Shown here piece after piece: positions 28,217 to 41,697 of a stretch of 64,000 bases of DNA. The position numbers and the translations under genes are program-made. How positions within the stretch are numbered: position 1 is the stretch's first letter; each line of letters starts with the position of its first letter. Below the pieces are notes generated by a model. It was not told where the DNA came from and ran no database searches. It worked only from the letters and a program-made list of their open reading frames with translations. The stretch is from contig NZ_QEKQ01000003.1 of the NCBI RefSeq assembly GCF_003096655.1, forward strand, positions 124,001 to 188,000, written 5' to 3'. The stretch comes from Tamilnaduibacter salinus. Its GTDB lineage: Bacteria > Pseudomonadota > Gammaproteobacteria > Pseudomonadales > Oleiphilaceae.

Positions 28217-29536
28217 ATGATTACCGCCAGCCAGATCAATCTGTCGCAATCCGGACAACAACAGTCCTCGGTCCTTGATGCCCGTCAGATCCGTGTTCAG
28301 AACCGAAGCGGTGGCACTGCAGCTCCCGGCGAGGGACGAGAGCTGGTGCTTTCACGTGAGGCCCGTTATCGCTACCAGGCGCAGGATCAGCTCGCCTATG
28401 CCAGCGCCGGACGCGTTCAGGGTCAGGACGGGAGCCAATCCCAGTGGGCAAGCGCTGCCGTTGCCCAGCGCACCAGCGACGTGTTGCTCGAAGGGCGATC
28501 CGCCCTGCAGGTGGGACGTTCGGCCCTCGGAGACGGACCCGGTGTCGGCACCGGTGGCTCCGCCCGCCTTGAGGCCAGCCGCTATACCTTCGTGTCCCAG
28601 TCTGAAAGCCGGCAGATCGCGGCATCCGGCCAGCTTGAGCTGGCCACCGGCGAAACTGTCGGCTTCAGCATCGCACTCAGCCAGCAACAGACACGGCAGT
28701 ATGAAGTCAGCGAAAGCGTTCGGATCGAAGAACGTGCCATGACCGATCCGCTGGTGATCAATTTCGGTTCACCGTCCGCCCAACTCCGGGACACCGTCTT
28801 TGAGTTTGATCTCGATGGTGACGGTGAGAAGAGTGAGTTCGCGACCCTGGGCCCGGGCAGCGGTTATCTGGTGCTGGACCGTAATGGCAATGAACAGGTT
28901 GATGAGGGTCGCGAACTCTTCGGACCCGCCTCCGGATCGGGCTTTTCGGAACTGGCGGCGCTGGATGAGGACGGCAATCGGTGGGTGGACGCCAATGATC
29001 CGGTGTTCGATCAACTGCAGGTCATGGTCCAGAGTGCCGACGGCGCTCAGGAGCTCCGCTCGCTCAAGGAAGTGGGCGTGCAGGCGTTGTATGCCGGCAG
29101 CGTATCCGATCAGTACACGCTGACAAGCGCCCAAGGTGTGCCGTTGGGCGAGATCAAGGCCACCGGACTCTATTTGTCGGAGAACGGTACCGTACGGACG
29201 ATGGAGGAATTGGACCTGGCCCGTCAGAACGAGGCGTCGGCGCCTCCACAGACGGAGGTGCTCGCAAGAGGAGACGACCGCCTTGGTGGTGGCGACACGC
29301 GGCCAGTGGACGACGCCCGCATCCAGAGTATCCGCGAAGCCCTGGAAAAGCTCCAGACCATCCGTGAGCGGCAGGAGGCGTTTATAGAGGAGCAGAGCAG
29401 GACAGCCGAGTCCGATTCTCCGATGGACCGCTTCATGAACCAGGTGGATCGCCTACGTCGGGAACTGCTGGAAGAGCAGCAGCGTAAGCGAACGGCCGCC
29501 GAGCAGTACCAGACCACGGAACAAACCACTAGGTAA
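28217..29536 (+). CDS. EF-hand-like calcium-binding protein of unknown function
   Basis: A 439-residue protein without signal peptide. The first 190 residues are Gln/Ser/Gly-rich and low in hydrophobics. Residues about 195-260 hold three Asp-rich loops, DLDGDGEKSEF, DRNGNEQVDEG and DEDGNRWVDANDP, each like a calcium-binding EF-hand or dockerin loop, around the block GRELFGPASGSGFSEL. The last 80 residues form a charged coiled coil (RREALEKLQTIRERQEAF type). Similar proteins occur in Pseudomonas, Marinobacter and Shewanella relatives but have no known role. Export by a non-classical route is possible. ATG at 28217. Confidence 0.8.
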   Translation: MITASQINLSQSGQQQSSVLDARQIRVQNRSGGTAAPGEGRELVLSREARYRYQAQDQLAYASAGRVQGQDGSQSQWASAAVAQRTSDVLLEGRSALQVGRSALGDGPGVGTGGSARLEASRYTFVSQSESRQIAASGQLELATGETVGFSIALSQQQTRQYEVSESVRIEERAMTDPLVINFGSPSAQLRDTVFEFDLDGDGEKSEFATLGPGSGYLVLDRNGNEQVDEGRELFGPASGSGFSELAALDEDGNRWVDANDPVFDQLQVMVQSADGAQELRSLKEVGVQALYAGSVSDQYTLTSAQGVPLGEIKATGLYLSENGTVRTMEELDLARQNEASAPPQTEVLARGDDRLGGGDTRPVDDARIQSIREALEKLQTIRERQEAFIEEQSRTAESDSPMDRFMNQVDRLRRELLEEQQRKRTAAEQYQTTEQTTR

Positions 29537-29635
29537 GCTTCCCGGCTTCCCCGCTTTCCTGACATAATGATGGTCGAATTGGGCGGATGGTGTCCGCCCG
29601 CCTGGATCGCGCACCCTGTCAGACATCCGACCATC

Positions 29636-30385
29636 ATGACGCAAACAGCACAAGACGTTCGTTCGCAGCAGGAAGGTCAGCATCCCTGGCTCGATCTGCT
29701 GGTCAGTATCGTGATTCCCTCCATCATTTTGATGAAATTTTCCGGCGATGACTGGCTGGGTTCCGCTCCGGCGCTCGTGGTAGCACTGGCGTTCCCGCTG
29801 GGGTGGGGTGTGTACGAGTTTATCCGGTACGGTAAACGCAACTTTATTGCGGTGTTGGGCCTGATCAGCGTCGCGCTGACCGGCGGTATCGGGCTGCTGG
29901 AGTTGGATGCCGAATGGCTGGCCATCAAAGAGGCGGCCGTTCCGGCGATTATCGGGCTTGCCGTGCTGGTCTCAACCTTCACGCCCTACCCGTTGATCCG
30001 GACCCTGCTATACAACCCGCGGGTTCTCAATGTCGAAAAGATTCAGCGGGCGCTGGCCGAGCACCGATCCGAGGCAATCTTTGAACAACGGCTGAACCGG
30101 GCCAGCTATTATTTCGCCGGCACCTTTCTGTTTTCATCCTTCATGAACTATGTCCTAGCGCGCTGGATCGTCACCAGTCCGTCCGGGACCCCGGCGTTCA
30201 ACGAAGAGCTGGGTCAGATGACGCTGTTGAGTTACCCAGTCATCGCCATTCCCTCAATGGTGATGATGATGGCGATCTTCTGGTATCTGTGGCGCTCGAT
30301 CCGCGCGCTGACGGGGTATACGCTGGAAGAGGTATTGTCGCTGGCAATCGCGCCAGACAACCACTCATCGGAGGAGCAGTCCTGA
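29636..30385 (+). CDS. VC0807-type integral membrane protein
   Basis: A 249-residue inner-membrane protein with about six hydrophobic segments, two of them near the N-terminus (LLVSIVIPSIILMKF and APALVVALAFPLGWGVYEFI). It resembles the VC0807 family, sometimes called MFS-like without proof. The ATG at 29636 (MTQTAQDV) is preferred to the one at 29567, whose extension is not protein-like. A perfect 7-bp hairpin (29581-29587 with 29593-29599) lies in the leader. Function unknown. Confidence 0.75.
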   Translation: MTQTAQDVRSQQEGQHPWLDLLVSIVIPSIILMKFSGDDWLGSAPALVVALAFPLGWGVYEFIRYGKRNFIAVLGLISVALTGGIGLLELDAEWLAIKEAAVPAIIGLAVLVSTFTPYPLIRTLLYNPRVLNVEKIQRALAEHRSEAIFEQRLNRASYYFAGTFLFSSFMNYVLARWIVTSPSGTPAFNEELGQMTLLSYPVIAIPSMVMMMAIFWYLWRSIRALTGYTLEEVLSLAIAPDNHSSEEQS

Positions 30386-30794
30386 CCGAAGTCGTGTCCT
30401 TCAACAGAAGCTCATCGTTTATCAACGGGACGGTGCAGCACGATCGCGAGGCCACTGGCATTGGTTTGGTTGTTCGAAACCGTGGCGCGACACGATGATC
30501 AACATAATCGGGCGCTGCTGAAGAGCGCGAAAGCACCCGCATAAGATTCGTCGCTTCCCGGTACGTTCCTGTCGGCTGGCCGCCTGTTCATACGGAAGAC
30601 TTGACGGTCGTCTCCGAGGTTGGAGACATCGGCCACAGGTGCGGCACTATGAACACGACGATCGGCCTTTGACGTTCCCTGTTCATGCGAATCGGCGATG
30701 AACCACAAAAAAGGGGCACCGCTCAGTGCCCCTTTTAAATGGTCGGCTCCCCGTCCGTTTTGTACTCGGTGAGTCACCAGCGGACCGGAGAGCA
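30386..30794. other. Intergenic region between the VC0807-type gene and gyrB
   Basis: These 409 bases separate converging genes. Apart from the bidirectional-looking terminator at 30707-30736 I see nothing: no RNA gene, no repeat and no frame with protein-like composition. It may hold decayed sequence. Confidence 0.4.
30707..30736 (-). terminator. Intrinsic terminator of gyrB
   Basis: AAAAGGGGCAC at 30709-30719 pairs perfectly with 30726-30736 over a 6-base loop. Read on the minus strand the stem is followed by six T (complement of 30707-30712), so it ends the gyrB transcript. The T-run on the plus side is shorter, so it may also stop the converging gene. Confidence 0.9.
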
Positions 30795-34345
<3,551 letters not shown>

Positions 34346-34444
34346 GATCGGCAGGCTACCGGGTGGGAAGGAACAGGGAGATCGAGACCGACGCCCCGAT
34401 TGACGCGGCGCCGGTCCTTAAGGATTAAGGGAGTGCTGATCAAA

Positions 34445-35749
34445 TCAGTGCAGCATCGTCAGCCGCTCGTCCATGAACATGTCCATCTCCGGCGCCAGGA
34501 TATGGACGTACCGGTCAAAGTACAGGAACTGTTTAATCAGCAACGCGAACTCACGAGGGAAGTGAAGGCCGTGACACTCACCAATCTGCACCATCTCCAT
34601 GAGAATGTTGTTCACCTCGTCTTCCGCCTCTTCACCGGGGTAGGGCGTATCCGGCACCATCCGGTCCATGCGTTGGTACAGGCCCCGCAGATCATCCGCC
34701 AAGTGATTCACGTCCACCGTCTCGTGGGTCACACCAATGCGGACCATGGCATCGGCCACCCCTTCAAAATGCCCGACCATCACCGCCGAGATGAAATCGG
34801 ATACCGCCTGCCAGGTGTCCGGTGCGATGCGACCGACAATGCCAAAGTCAATGAAGCCGACCCGGCCGTCATTCAACACCATCAGGTTCCCGGCATGCAC
34901 ATCGGCGTGAAAGAACTCGCACTGGGTCAGACTGGCAAACCATGTGTTCATGGCGGTCACCAGCGTGCGCTCGGGATCGTCCGTGACCGTTCGGATGCTC
35001 TCAAGATCCGTCAGTGGAACACCATGGAACCGCTCCATCGTCAACACGCGCCGGGTACTGGCAGCATCAAACACCCGCGGGACGGTGGCGTCTTCGTTGT
35101 GGTTGTCCTGTAGAAAATGACGAAACGTCTTGAGGTTATTGGCTTCCTGAATGAAATCGCACTCTTCCATCATCGTACGCTGAATTTCCTGCACAATGCC
35201 GGACATGGACGTCCACGACAGCTTCGGTGCGAGCGTCTCGATGATGCGAGCCGAGACATAGAGGAAGTTGAGATCCGTCAACAGGATGGTCTCAACGCCC
35301 GGTTTCTGAATCTTGATCACCACGTCTTCGCCGGTGACCAGCTTTGCCGCGTGTACCTGGGCAATGGACGCCGACGCCAGCGGGACGGGATCGATCTCCG
35401 AATAGACACTCTCCAGCGGCCGCTTGAGCTCTTCGCGAAGGATCCGTTTCATCACGCTGAAAGGCAGCGACGGCGTCTGGTCCAGGCAGTGCTGGAATTC
35501 CTCAACGTAAGCGGCGGGGAAAAACGTGGGCGAGCTGGCAATGAACTGACCCAGCTTGATGTAGGTCGCGCCCAGCTCTTCGAAAGTCTGTCGGAGAAGC
35601 CGCGGCGCGGGGGGGCGATTGCCGCGCAGCCAGTTCACCCCAGTCCGGCCCAGTACGGTCAGCGTCTGGCCAATCCGGACGGCGCCTTTGACCCCGTCGC
35701 CCAGCCAGCTCATCGGTCCCTGTTTGATGACAGTCGGTGTACCGGCCAT
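34445..35749 (-). CDS. ABC1/UbiB-family atypical kinase
   Basis: A 434-residue protein of the ABC1/ADCK/UbiB family. Key family marks are visible: KLGQ at 65-68, the Ala-rich ASASIAQVH loop at 125-133, the likely ATP-binding Lys at 146 (VVIKIQKPG), E196 in EECDFIQEA, HADVHAGN at 281-288 and DFG at 301-303. UbiB itself aids ubiquinone synthesis, but this protein lacks the long C-terminal TM region and sits away from ubi genes. Odd point: it lies between dnaN and recF, with about 100 bases on each side, where no gene is normally found. Family firm, role unknown. Confidence 0.9.
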   Translation of the reverse strand: MAGTPTVIKQGPMSWLGDGVKGAVRIGQTLTVLGRTGVNWLRGNRPPAPRLLRQTFEELGATYIKLGQFIASSPTFFPAAYVEEFQHCLDQTPSLPFSVMKRILREELKRPLESVYSEIDPVPLASASIAQVHAAKLVTGEDVVIKIQKPGVETILLTDLNFLYVSARIIETLAPKLSWTSMSGIVQEIQRTMMEECDFIQEANNLKTFRHFLQDNHNEDATVPRVFDAASTRRVLTMERFHGVPLTDLESIRTVTDDPERTLVTAMNTWFASLTQCEFFHADVHAGNLMVLNDGRVGFIDFGIVGRIAPDTWQAVSDFISAVMVGHFEGVADAMVRIGVTHETVDVNHLADDLRGLYQRMDRMVPDTPYPGEEAEDEVNNILMEMVQIGECHGLHFPREFALLIKQFLYFDRYVHILAPEMDMFMDERLTMLH

Positions 35750-35847
35750 ATCAATGCCTCTCCTGTTGTGGTTACCACACTGCGTCTACCGGCGTCGGGT
35801 CCGGCGTGTTTTCATCACCCGAACCGCCCGCTCAGTCGCTATGCAGA

Positions 35848-36951
35848 TTACAGCCTCATGGGCATGACGACATAGAGACTTTTCTCGTCATGTTGGGCCT
35901 GCATGAGCGCACTGCTGTTGGCATCCGACAGGGTCATCAACACCTGGTCTTCATCCACTGCATTGAGGACGTCCACGAGGTAGCCCACATTGAACCCAAT
36001 CTGCAGTTCCTCCCCGTCGTAATCGACTGACAGGGCATCTTCCGCCTGTTCCTGATCGGGGTTGTTGGCAAAAATCTGCAGTTGCCCCGGCGTCAGATTC
36101 AGACGGACACCGCGAATGTTTTCGTGCGAGAGAATGCCGGCGCGTTGCAGCGTGTTCTTGAGCGTGGCCCGGTCCGCGACCATCTGTTTATCGCCACCCC
36201 GGGGAATCACCCGGTTATAGTCCGGGAAGCGCCCTTCAATCAGCTTGGAAGTGAACGTGTACGCACCGGCCGTCACCCGCAGGTGGTTATCGCCAAATAC
36301 CAGCGTGGCCGGGGTTGCCACATCATCGAGCAACCGCACCAGCTCCATGACCCCCTTGCGCGGGACGATCAACTGCCGGGGTTCCTCGATCCCCGTCGCC
36401 ATGTCCAGCCCCGACAGCGCCAGTCGGTGACCATCGGTGGCAACCGCCCGCAGATTGTCAGGACTCACTTCCAGCAGCAGCCCGTTGAGGTAATACCGCA
36501 CGTCCTGTTGCGCCATGGCAAAGCCGGTCGCCTCCAGCATGTGGCGAACGTCTTTCTGTGGAATCTCAAGACGGAAGCTTTCCGCGTCTTCTTCCACATT
36601 GGGGAAATGTTCCGCCGGTAAGGTCGACAGCGTGAAATGGCTGGCGCCACTGCGCAGATGGAGACGATCCCCCTCCAGAGCCAGCTCAATCGGCGCCTCT
36701 TCCCCAAGCGCGCGACAGATGTCTGACAGCTTACGGGCCGGCACCGTGATCCGGCCGGGCTGGTCCACATGCACCGGCTGAATACGCCCCACCAGCTCCA
36801 CTTCCATATTGGTTCCAGTCAGCGTCAGACTGTCGTCGTCGGCCACCAGCAGCACGTTGGACAGCACAGGCATGGTCTGTTTCCGCTCCACCACACCGGT
36901 GATGGACTGTAACGGAGCAAGGAGGGATTCTCGGCTGATCGTCAGTTTCAT
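35848..36951 (-). CDS. dnaN: DNA polymerase III beta subunit (sliding clamp)
   Basis: A 367-residue protein made of three similar clamp domains; two copies form the ring that holds polymerases on DNA. The start MKLTISRESLLAPLQSITGVVERKQTMPVLSN and the end KSLYVVMPMRL are typical. It lies 45 bases downstream of dnaA on the same strand. Confidence 0.98.
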   Translation of the reverse strand: MKLTISRESLLAPLQSITGVVERKQTMPVLSNVLLVADDDSLTLTGTNMEVELVGRIQPVHVDQPGRITVPARKLSDICRALGEEAPIELALEGDRLHLRSGASHFTLSTLPAEHFPNVEEDAESFRLEIPQKDVRHMLEATGFAMAQQDVRYYLNGLLLEVSPDNLRAVATDGHRLALSGLDMATGIEEPRQLIVPRKGVMELVRLLDDVATPATLVFGDNHLRVTAGAYTFTSKLIEGRFPDYNRVIPRGGDKQMVADRATLKNTLQRAGILSHENIRGVRLNLTPGQLQIFANNPDQEQAEDALSVDYDGEELQIGFNVGYLVDVLNAVDEDQVLMTLSDANSSALMQAQHDEKSLYVVMPMRL

Positions 36952-36996
36952 GGCGTCGTCGGTATCGAAATCCTGGCAATGTATGAACGCGGTTGG

Positions 36997-38478
36997 TCAG
37001 GTGGTCAGCAACCGCATGAAGTTCTGGTAGTCTTCGCGAATATTGGCGTCTGATTCCTGCAACTCATTGATTTTCTTACAGGCGTGCAGAACCGTCGTGT
37101 GGTCACGGCCACCGAACGCATCGCCAATCTCTGGCAGACTGTGATTGGTCAGTTCCTTGGCCAGCGCCATGGCCATCTGCCGGGGACGGGTCACCGTACG
37201 GGTCCGCCGTTTGGACAGAATATCGGCCACTTTAATTTTGTAGTACTCTGCCACGGTCCGTTGAATATTGTCGATGCTGACCTGCTTCTCGTGCAGCGCA
37301 AGCAGGTCCTTGAGACTCTCACGGATGAACGGTGGCGTAATCTCCTGGCCCGTGAAGTGCGCATTGGCGATGACCAGACGCAGCGCCCCTTCCAGTTCCC
37401 GAACGTTGGAACGGATCTTCTGCGCAATAAAAAAGGCGGCCTCACTGCTCAGACGGACACCACCCTGTTCCGCCTTCTTCATCAGAATCGCCACCCGGGT
37501 TTCCAGCTCCGGCGGCTCCACCATCACCGTCAGCCCCCAGCCAAAACGGGACTTGAGCCGTTCTTCCATATCGGTGATTTCTTTCGGGAACCGATCGCAG
37601 GTCACAATCACCTGTTGCCCGCCTTCCAGCAACGCATTAAAGGTGTGGAAAAACTCCTCCTGAGACCGTTCCTTCCGGGCGAAGAACTGGATATCGTCGA
37701 TCAACAGAGCGTCCACCGATCGGTAGTAACGCTTGAACTCATTGATCGCATTCAGCTGCAATGCCTTCACCATGTCCGCCACGAACCGCTCGGACCGGAG
37801 GTAGGCCACCCGCGCTCTCGGATTCCGGCGCACGATCTCGTTGCCTACGGCGTGCATCAGGTGCGTCTTGCCCAACCCGACCCCGCCATACAGAAACAGC
37901 GGGTTGTAAGCGCCCCCGGGATTCTCCGCCACCTGCATGGATGCCGCGCGCGCCAACTGGTTGGATTTGCCTTCCACGAACGTGCCGAAGGTGAACCCAT
38001 CATTGAGGTTGCTCTGGTGCTTAATGCCGCCCTCAACCTGGATGTCGCGTCCGGTGTCCCGACCGCTACTCGCCGTCTCCGGTGTCCGAACCGGCGCGAC
38101 GGTCGCCGCCACCCCTTTTTCTTCCTCCGTGACGCGCTCCTGCCCCACCGCTTCTTCAGCCGGCTCACTACGCGGCACCGAGGGTGCTTCCGACCCATTC
38201 CGCGATGTCGGGGCGGAGCCCACCCGCATGGTCACCCGCGGCGCCTGACCGCCAGCAAGGTCGCGAATCACTTCCTGGATCCGATCCAGATACTTCTGGT
38301 TCACCCAATCCATCACGAACCGGTTGGGCGCGAACAGGGTCAGTTGCTCCTCCGCATCATCGGACTGGAGCGGCCGAAGCCAGGTATTGAACTGCTGAGC
38401 CGGAAACTCATCCCGCAACACATCCAGACACTGGTGCCAGATCGACTCGGCCACGCCAAACGCCTCCACAGATTCCAT
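36997..38478 (-). CDS. dnaA: Chromosomal replication initiator DnaA
   Basis: A 493-residue AAA+ protein. It has an N-terminal DnaB/DiaA-binding domain ([25 protein letters not shown]), a linker unusually rich in Ser, Glu and Pro, an AAA+ core with Walker [10 protein letters not shown] near residue 200 and Walker [10 protein letters not shown], and a C-terminal domain with [15 protein letters not shown] that reads DnaA boxes. It melts oriC and starts replication. A perfect DnaA box lies about 130 bases upstream of its start, as expected for self-repression. Confidence 0.99.
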   Translation of the reverse strand: MESVEAFGVAESIWHQCLDVLRDEFPAQQFNTWLRPLQSDDAEEQLTLFAPNRFVMDWVNQKYLDRIQEVIRDLAGGQAPRVTMRVGSAPTSRNGSEAPSVPRSEPAEEAVGQERVTEEEKGVAATVAPVRTPETASSGRDTGRDIQVEGGIKHQSNLNDGFTFGTFVEGKSNQLARAASMQVAENPGGAYNPLFLYGGVGLGKTHLMHAVGNEIVRRNPRARVAYLRSERFVADMVKALQLNAINEFKRYYRSVDALLIDDIQFFARKERSQEEFFHTFNALLEGGQQVIVTCDRFPKEITDMEERLKSRFGWGLTVMVEPPELETRVAILMKKAEQGGVRLSSEAAFFIAQKIRSNVRELEGALRLVIANAHFTGQEITPPFIRESLKDLLALHEKQVSIDNIQRTVAEYYKIKVADILSKRRTRTVTRPRQMAMALAKELTNHSLPEIGDAFGGRDHTTVLHACKKINELQESDANIREDYQNFMRLLTT

Positions 38479-39115
38479 TCACAACGACACGCCCCGCAGT
38501 CACTCACAACGAGCCCACGACGGAAGCAGCGTCTCTACCGGGAAAAGGCCTCAGTCTACCGAGCCGGCGGGATGAACAAAAGCCCTAAAATAACCGCGAT
38601 AAACAGCTTGTGGATAACTATTTTATGTCAAAACAGATTTTTATGAAGTTGCCGACAGGCTTGTGAACAGAAAATCCGTTTCTGTTATTTATCCACACCC
38701 CCTTGCTGACAACCGGGGGGTAACCTTGTACACAACCCCTTTACGACACACTGAATAAACCGACCTCTGCCTGATGGTCCGACTTATTCCCATTTCATAC
38801 CCCCGGTCTTCCCGATCCTTCCCACGCCCTATCCAGCCCTTTTTTCACCGCCCCAAACGATTGCCTCCCAATGCCTGCAACGAGTTATCCACCGCCTGAG
38901 CCGTCCCTAACAGTAATAACAGTAACTCTCATTCATTGATTTAAAGACTGGTTACTACAGTAACTGCTCCAATCTCTGGCGAATCGCGGTCATTACGGTT
39001 TCCGCGGAGACTCGCGGATTGAAACGATCCCCGAAATTGTCTAGAATCCCCGCCCTATTTCCGTGGTTCACGGTCCGGCTTCGGGCCGACATCCAAACAA
39101 CGTGAGATCTGCATC
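38479..39115. other. oriC: Likely oriC, dnaA-rpmH intergenic region
   Basis: This 637-base gap lies between diverging dnaA and rpmH. It has perfect DnaA boxes at 38609-38617 (minus) and 38689-38697 (plus), and a one-mismatch box at 38885-38893. AT-rich DNA surrounds the first box (38585-38645). An inverted repeat AACAGAAA/TTTCTGTT lies at 38666-38686. Repeated CAGTAA units occur at 38911-38960. A minus-strand TTGACA (complement of 38627-38632) could be a dnaA -35, but I see no matching -10. Pseudomonad oriC is in the same place. Confidence 0.75.
39019..39047 (+). promoter_or_regulatory. rpmH promoter
   Basis: TTGAAA at 39019-39024 and TAGAAT at 39042-39047 are separated by exactly 17 bases, a strong sigma-70 promoter about 70 bases before rpmH. 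Confidence 0.8.
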
Positions 39116-39250
39116 ATGAAAAGAACGTTTCAGCCCAGTGTCCTCAAGCGTAAGCGCGCTCACGGCTTCCGTGCCCGCATGGCCACAGCCAACGGACGCA
39201 AGGTCATTGCCCGTCGTCGGGCCAAAGGCCGTAAACGCCTGTCCGCGTAA
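39116..39250 (+). CDS. rpmH: 50S ribosomal protein L34
   Basis: A 44-residue, very basic ribosomal protein with the standard start [19 protein letters not shown] and end KGRKRLSA. It is part of the large subunit. Its gene is too short for most ORF cut-offs. It lies 20 bases before rnpA, the order found in nearly all bacteria. Confidence 0.99.
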   Translation: MKRTFQPSVLKRKRAHGFRARMATANGRKVIARRRAKGRKRLSA

Positions 39251-39270
39251 GGGGGCGTTCACCGTCAGGA

Positions 39271-39666
39271 ATGCCATCACTGCGCTTCCCGAAACAGGCA
39301 CGCCTGCTGACACCCCGTGATTACAGTGGTGTATTTGACCAGGTCACCGCCCGGGTTGCGCATCGGCACCTGCTGATCCTGGCAACGCCGAATCAACGCA
39401 GTCACGCCAGGGTTGGTCTGATTTTCTCAAAGAAAAACCTGAGGCGGGCTGTGGACCGGAACCGGGTCAAACGGCTCGTCCGGGAAAGTTTCCGCCATCA
39501 GACGACCCTTCCGGCCATGGACATTGTCGTGCTGGGGCGAAAAGGGCTGGCCGGGATCGACAACGCCCGGCTCCACCGGATCCTGGATGAGCTCTGGCAA
39601 CGACTGGAGAAAAAGGCGTCCGGCAGCGGTCAACATGAGTCCAAGACGGAGACCGGATCCCGATGA
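39271..39666 (+). CDS. rnpA: Ribonuclease P protein component
   Basis: The 131-residue basic protein subunit of RNase P, which trims tRNA 5' ends. The RNR signature is [18 protein letters not shown] near residues 55-72. The 3' end overlaps the yidD start by four bases. Confidence 0.97.
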   Translation: MPSLRFPKQARLLTPRDYSGVFDQVTARVAHRHLLILATPNQRSHARVGLIFSKKNLRRAVDRNRVKRLVRESFRHQTTLPAMDIVVLGRKGLAGIDNARLHRILDELWQRLEKKASGSGQHESKTETGSR

Positions 39667-39929
39667 TGCGACAGCTTCTGCTTCTGCTCATCCGTGGCTA
39701 CCGATACGGCATCAGCCCTTTCATGACCGGTCACTGTCGTCATTTCCCCACCTGTTCCGAGTACGCCCAGCAGGCAATCCAACACCATGGTGCCCTACGG
39801 GGCGGTCTGTTGGGACTGCGTCGACTGGGCCGCTGCCATCCCTGGGGAAGCTGGGGGTACGATCCGGTGCCTGAGCCGCGTTCATCATCCCACGCCGGCG
39901 ATTCCCCGATTTCCAACAAAGGCTGTTAA
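39663..39929 (+). CDS. yidD: Membrane protein insertion efficiency factor YidD
   Basis: An 88-residue protein with the family core [25 protein letters not shown] and [20 protein letters not shown]. It helps YidC place proteins in the inner membrane. It overlaps rnpA by four bases and is followed by yidC after eight. Confidence 0.96.
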   Translation: MMRQLLLLLIRGYRYGISPFMTGHCRHFPTCSEYAQQAIQHHGALRGGLLGLRRLGRCHPWGSWGYDPVPEPRSSSHAGDSPISNKGC

Positions 39930-39937
39930 CGGACCCT

Positions 39938-41641
39938 ATGGATATTCAACGCACCGTCCTCTGGATCGCCCTGGCCATTGTCAGTTACCTGATGGTGCTT
40001 GCCTGGAACGAGGACTACCAGCCAACCAGCCCCAACCCAACGACGGCACAGCAGCAAACAGCGTCCCAGTCGACGGGTGACGCCGACCTGACGGCGCCAG
40101 ATCCGGACGCCACCGACGATGAATTCGCCACACCGGAAACGACGGATCAGCCGTCAGTGGCCTCCGGAAAGTCAGCCCCCTCAGAGCCCGATTCCGGCCA
40201 GACCATCACGGTGACGACCGATGTACTGAAGCTAACTATTGACCGAGTCGGCGGCAATATCATCGGTACCTCCCTGCTGAAGTACCGGGCCGATCGAAAT
40301 GATCCGGAGCCCCTCAAGCTGCTCCAGAATAACCCTCGGTTGACCTACCGGCTGGAAAGTGCCCTGATTGGCCGGGATGGTCCGGATGGTCGCAATCGGG
40401 AAGAGCCGCCGGTATACCAGGCGAAGCAGTCGTCGTACCAGCTGGGCGACGATCAGGACACACTGACGGTGGATCTTGTTCTCGAGGCCCGCGACGGTGT
40501 CACCATCACCAAGCGGTACACCCTGAACCGCGACAGTTATGAGATTGACGTCCGCTACCGGATCGACAACCAGTCCGATGACGCCTGGCAAGGTAACCTG
40601 GCGGGGAAGATCGTCAGGGACCAGAGCGGCGATCCCACTGCACAGAACACCCTGGGCATCCAGTCTTTTCTCGGGATGGTGCTCAGCACGCCGGAAGATC
40701 CCTACGAGAAATACGATTTTGGAGACCTCTCCGACAACCCCATCAATCGCAGTGTCGAGGGTGGCTGGGTTGCCTTCCTCCAGCACTATTTCCTGAGCGC
40801 CTGGGTACCATCGGATGAGATGACTCACCAGTACCAGACCACGCGCCGCAATAACCTGCAGGTGATGGGGTTTGTCAGTCAGGCAACATCAGTGGCCCCG
40901 GGTGAGCAGCAGCAGGTTGGTGCCCGGGCCTACATCGGTCCCAAGGTCATTGAGCGCCTCGAAACGGTGGCGCCAAACCTGGACCGCACGGTGGACTTCG
41001 GTTTCCTGTTCTTCATCGCCCACCCATTGTTTGTGGTACTGGACTGGTTCCACAGCCTTGTGGGGAACTGGGGTGTGTCCATCATCCTGCTGACCGTGTC
41101 GGTCAAACTGCTGTTCTTCAAACTCTCGGCGACCAGTTACCGGTCCATGGCCCGCATGCGGGCTGTCGCACCGCAACTGACACGGCTGCGGGAGCTCTAC
41201 GGCGATGATCGCCAGCGCATGTCGCAGGAGATGATGGCACTGTACAAGCGGGAGAAGATCAATCCACTGGGTGGCTGTCTGCCCATACTGGTGCAGATGC
41301 CGGTGTTCATCTCCCTGTACTGGGTGCTGTTCGAGAGTGTGCAGTTGCGCCACGCACCTTTCATGCTCTGGATCAACGACCTGTCGGTGATGGATCCGTA
41401 TTTCATCCTGCCGCTGCTGATGGGGGCGAGTATGTTCCTGCAGATGCAGCTCAACCCGACACCGCCGGATCCGATGCAGGCCAAGCTGATGAAGATGATG
41501 CCGGTGATGTTCACCGTCTTCTTCCTGTGGTTCCCGGCGGGGCTGGTGCTGTACTGGCTGGTGAACAACATTCTGTCCATTGCCCAGCAGTGGTACATCA
41601 CCCGTCAGATTACGGCGGAAGGGACCGGCAAGGGGTCCTGA
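39938..41641 (+). CDS. yidC: Membrane protein insertase YidC
   Basis: A 567-residue inner-membrane insertase. It has an N-terminal anchor (VLWIALAIVSYLMVLAW), an acidic Asp/Thr/Ser-rich linker, a large periplasmic beta domain (about residues 90-330) and the conserved five-TM insertase core from about 355, with GCLPILVQMPVFISLYWVL. It inserts proteins alone or with SecYEG, among them the ATP synthase a and c subunits encoded in this window. The acidic linker suits a salt-loving organism. Confidence 0.98.
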   Translation: MDIQRTVLWIALAIVSYLMVLAWNEDYQPTSPNPTTAQQQTASQSTGDADLTAPDPDATDDEFATPETTDQPSVASGKSAPSEPDSGQTITVTTDVLKLTIDRVGGNIIGTSLLKYRADRNDPEPLKLLQNNPRLTYRLESALIGRDGPDGRNREEPPVYQAKQSSYQLGDDQDTLTVDLVLEARDGVTITKRYTLNRDSYEIDVRYRIDNQSDDAWQGNLAGKIVRDQSGDPTAQNTLGIQSFLGMVLSTPEDPYEKYDFGDLSDNPINRSVEGGWVAFLQHYFLSAWVPSDEMTHQYQTTRRNNLQVMGFVSQATSVAPGEQQQVGARAYIGPKVIERLETVAPNLDRTVDFGFLFFIAHPLFVVLDWFHSLVGNWGVSIILLTVSVKLLFFKLSATSYRSMARMRAVAPQLTRLRELYGDDRQRMSQEMMALYKREKINPLGGCLPILVQMPVFISLYWVLFESVQLRHAPFMLWINDLSVMDPYFILPLLMGASMFLQMQLNPTPPDPMQAKLMKMMPVMFTVFFLWFPAGLVLYWLVNNILSIAQQWYITRQITAEGTGKGS

Positions 41642-41655
41642 CCCGACAACAGACA

Positions 41656-41681
41656 GGGCTCCGAGACTCGGAGCCCTTTTT
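41656..41681 (+). terminator. Intrinsic terminator after yidC
   Basis: GGGCTCCG at 41656-41663 pairs perfectly with CGGAGCCC at 41669-41676, followed by five T. It lies 17 bases before mnmE, so it ends or reduces transcripts entering that gene. Confidence 0.85.
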
Positions 41682-41697
41682 CGTCTGAGCACGATCT

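Noticed and set aside
38627-38632. TTGACA on the minus strand as the dnaA -35
   Set aside because: No acceptable -10 at 15-19 bases; kept only as a remark in the origin entry.
37084-38646. A 520-codon open frame on the plus strand opposite dnaA
   Set aside because: It is the antisense shadow of dnaA; His/Arg-rich composition and no recognisable domain.
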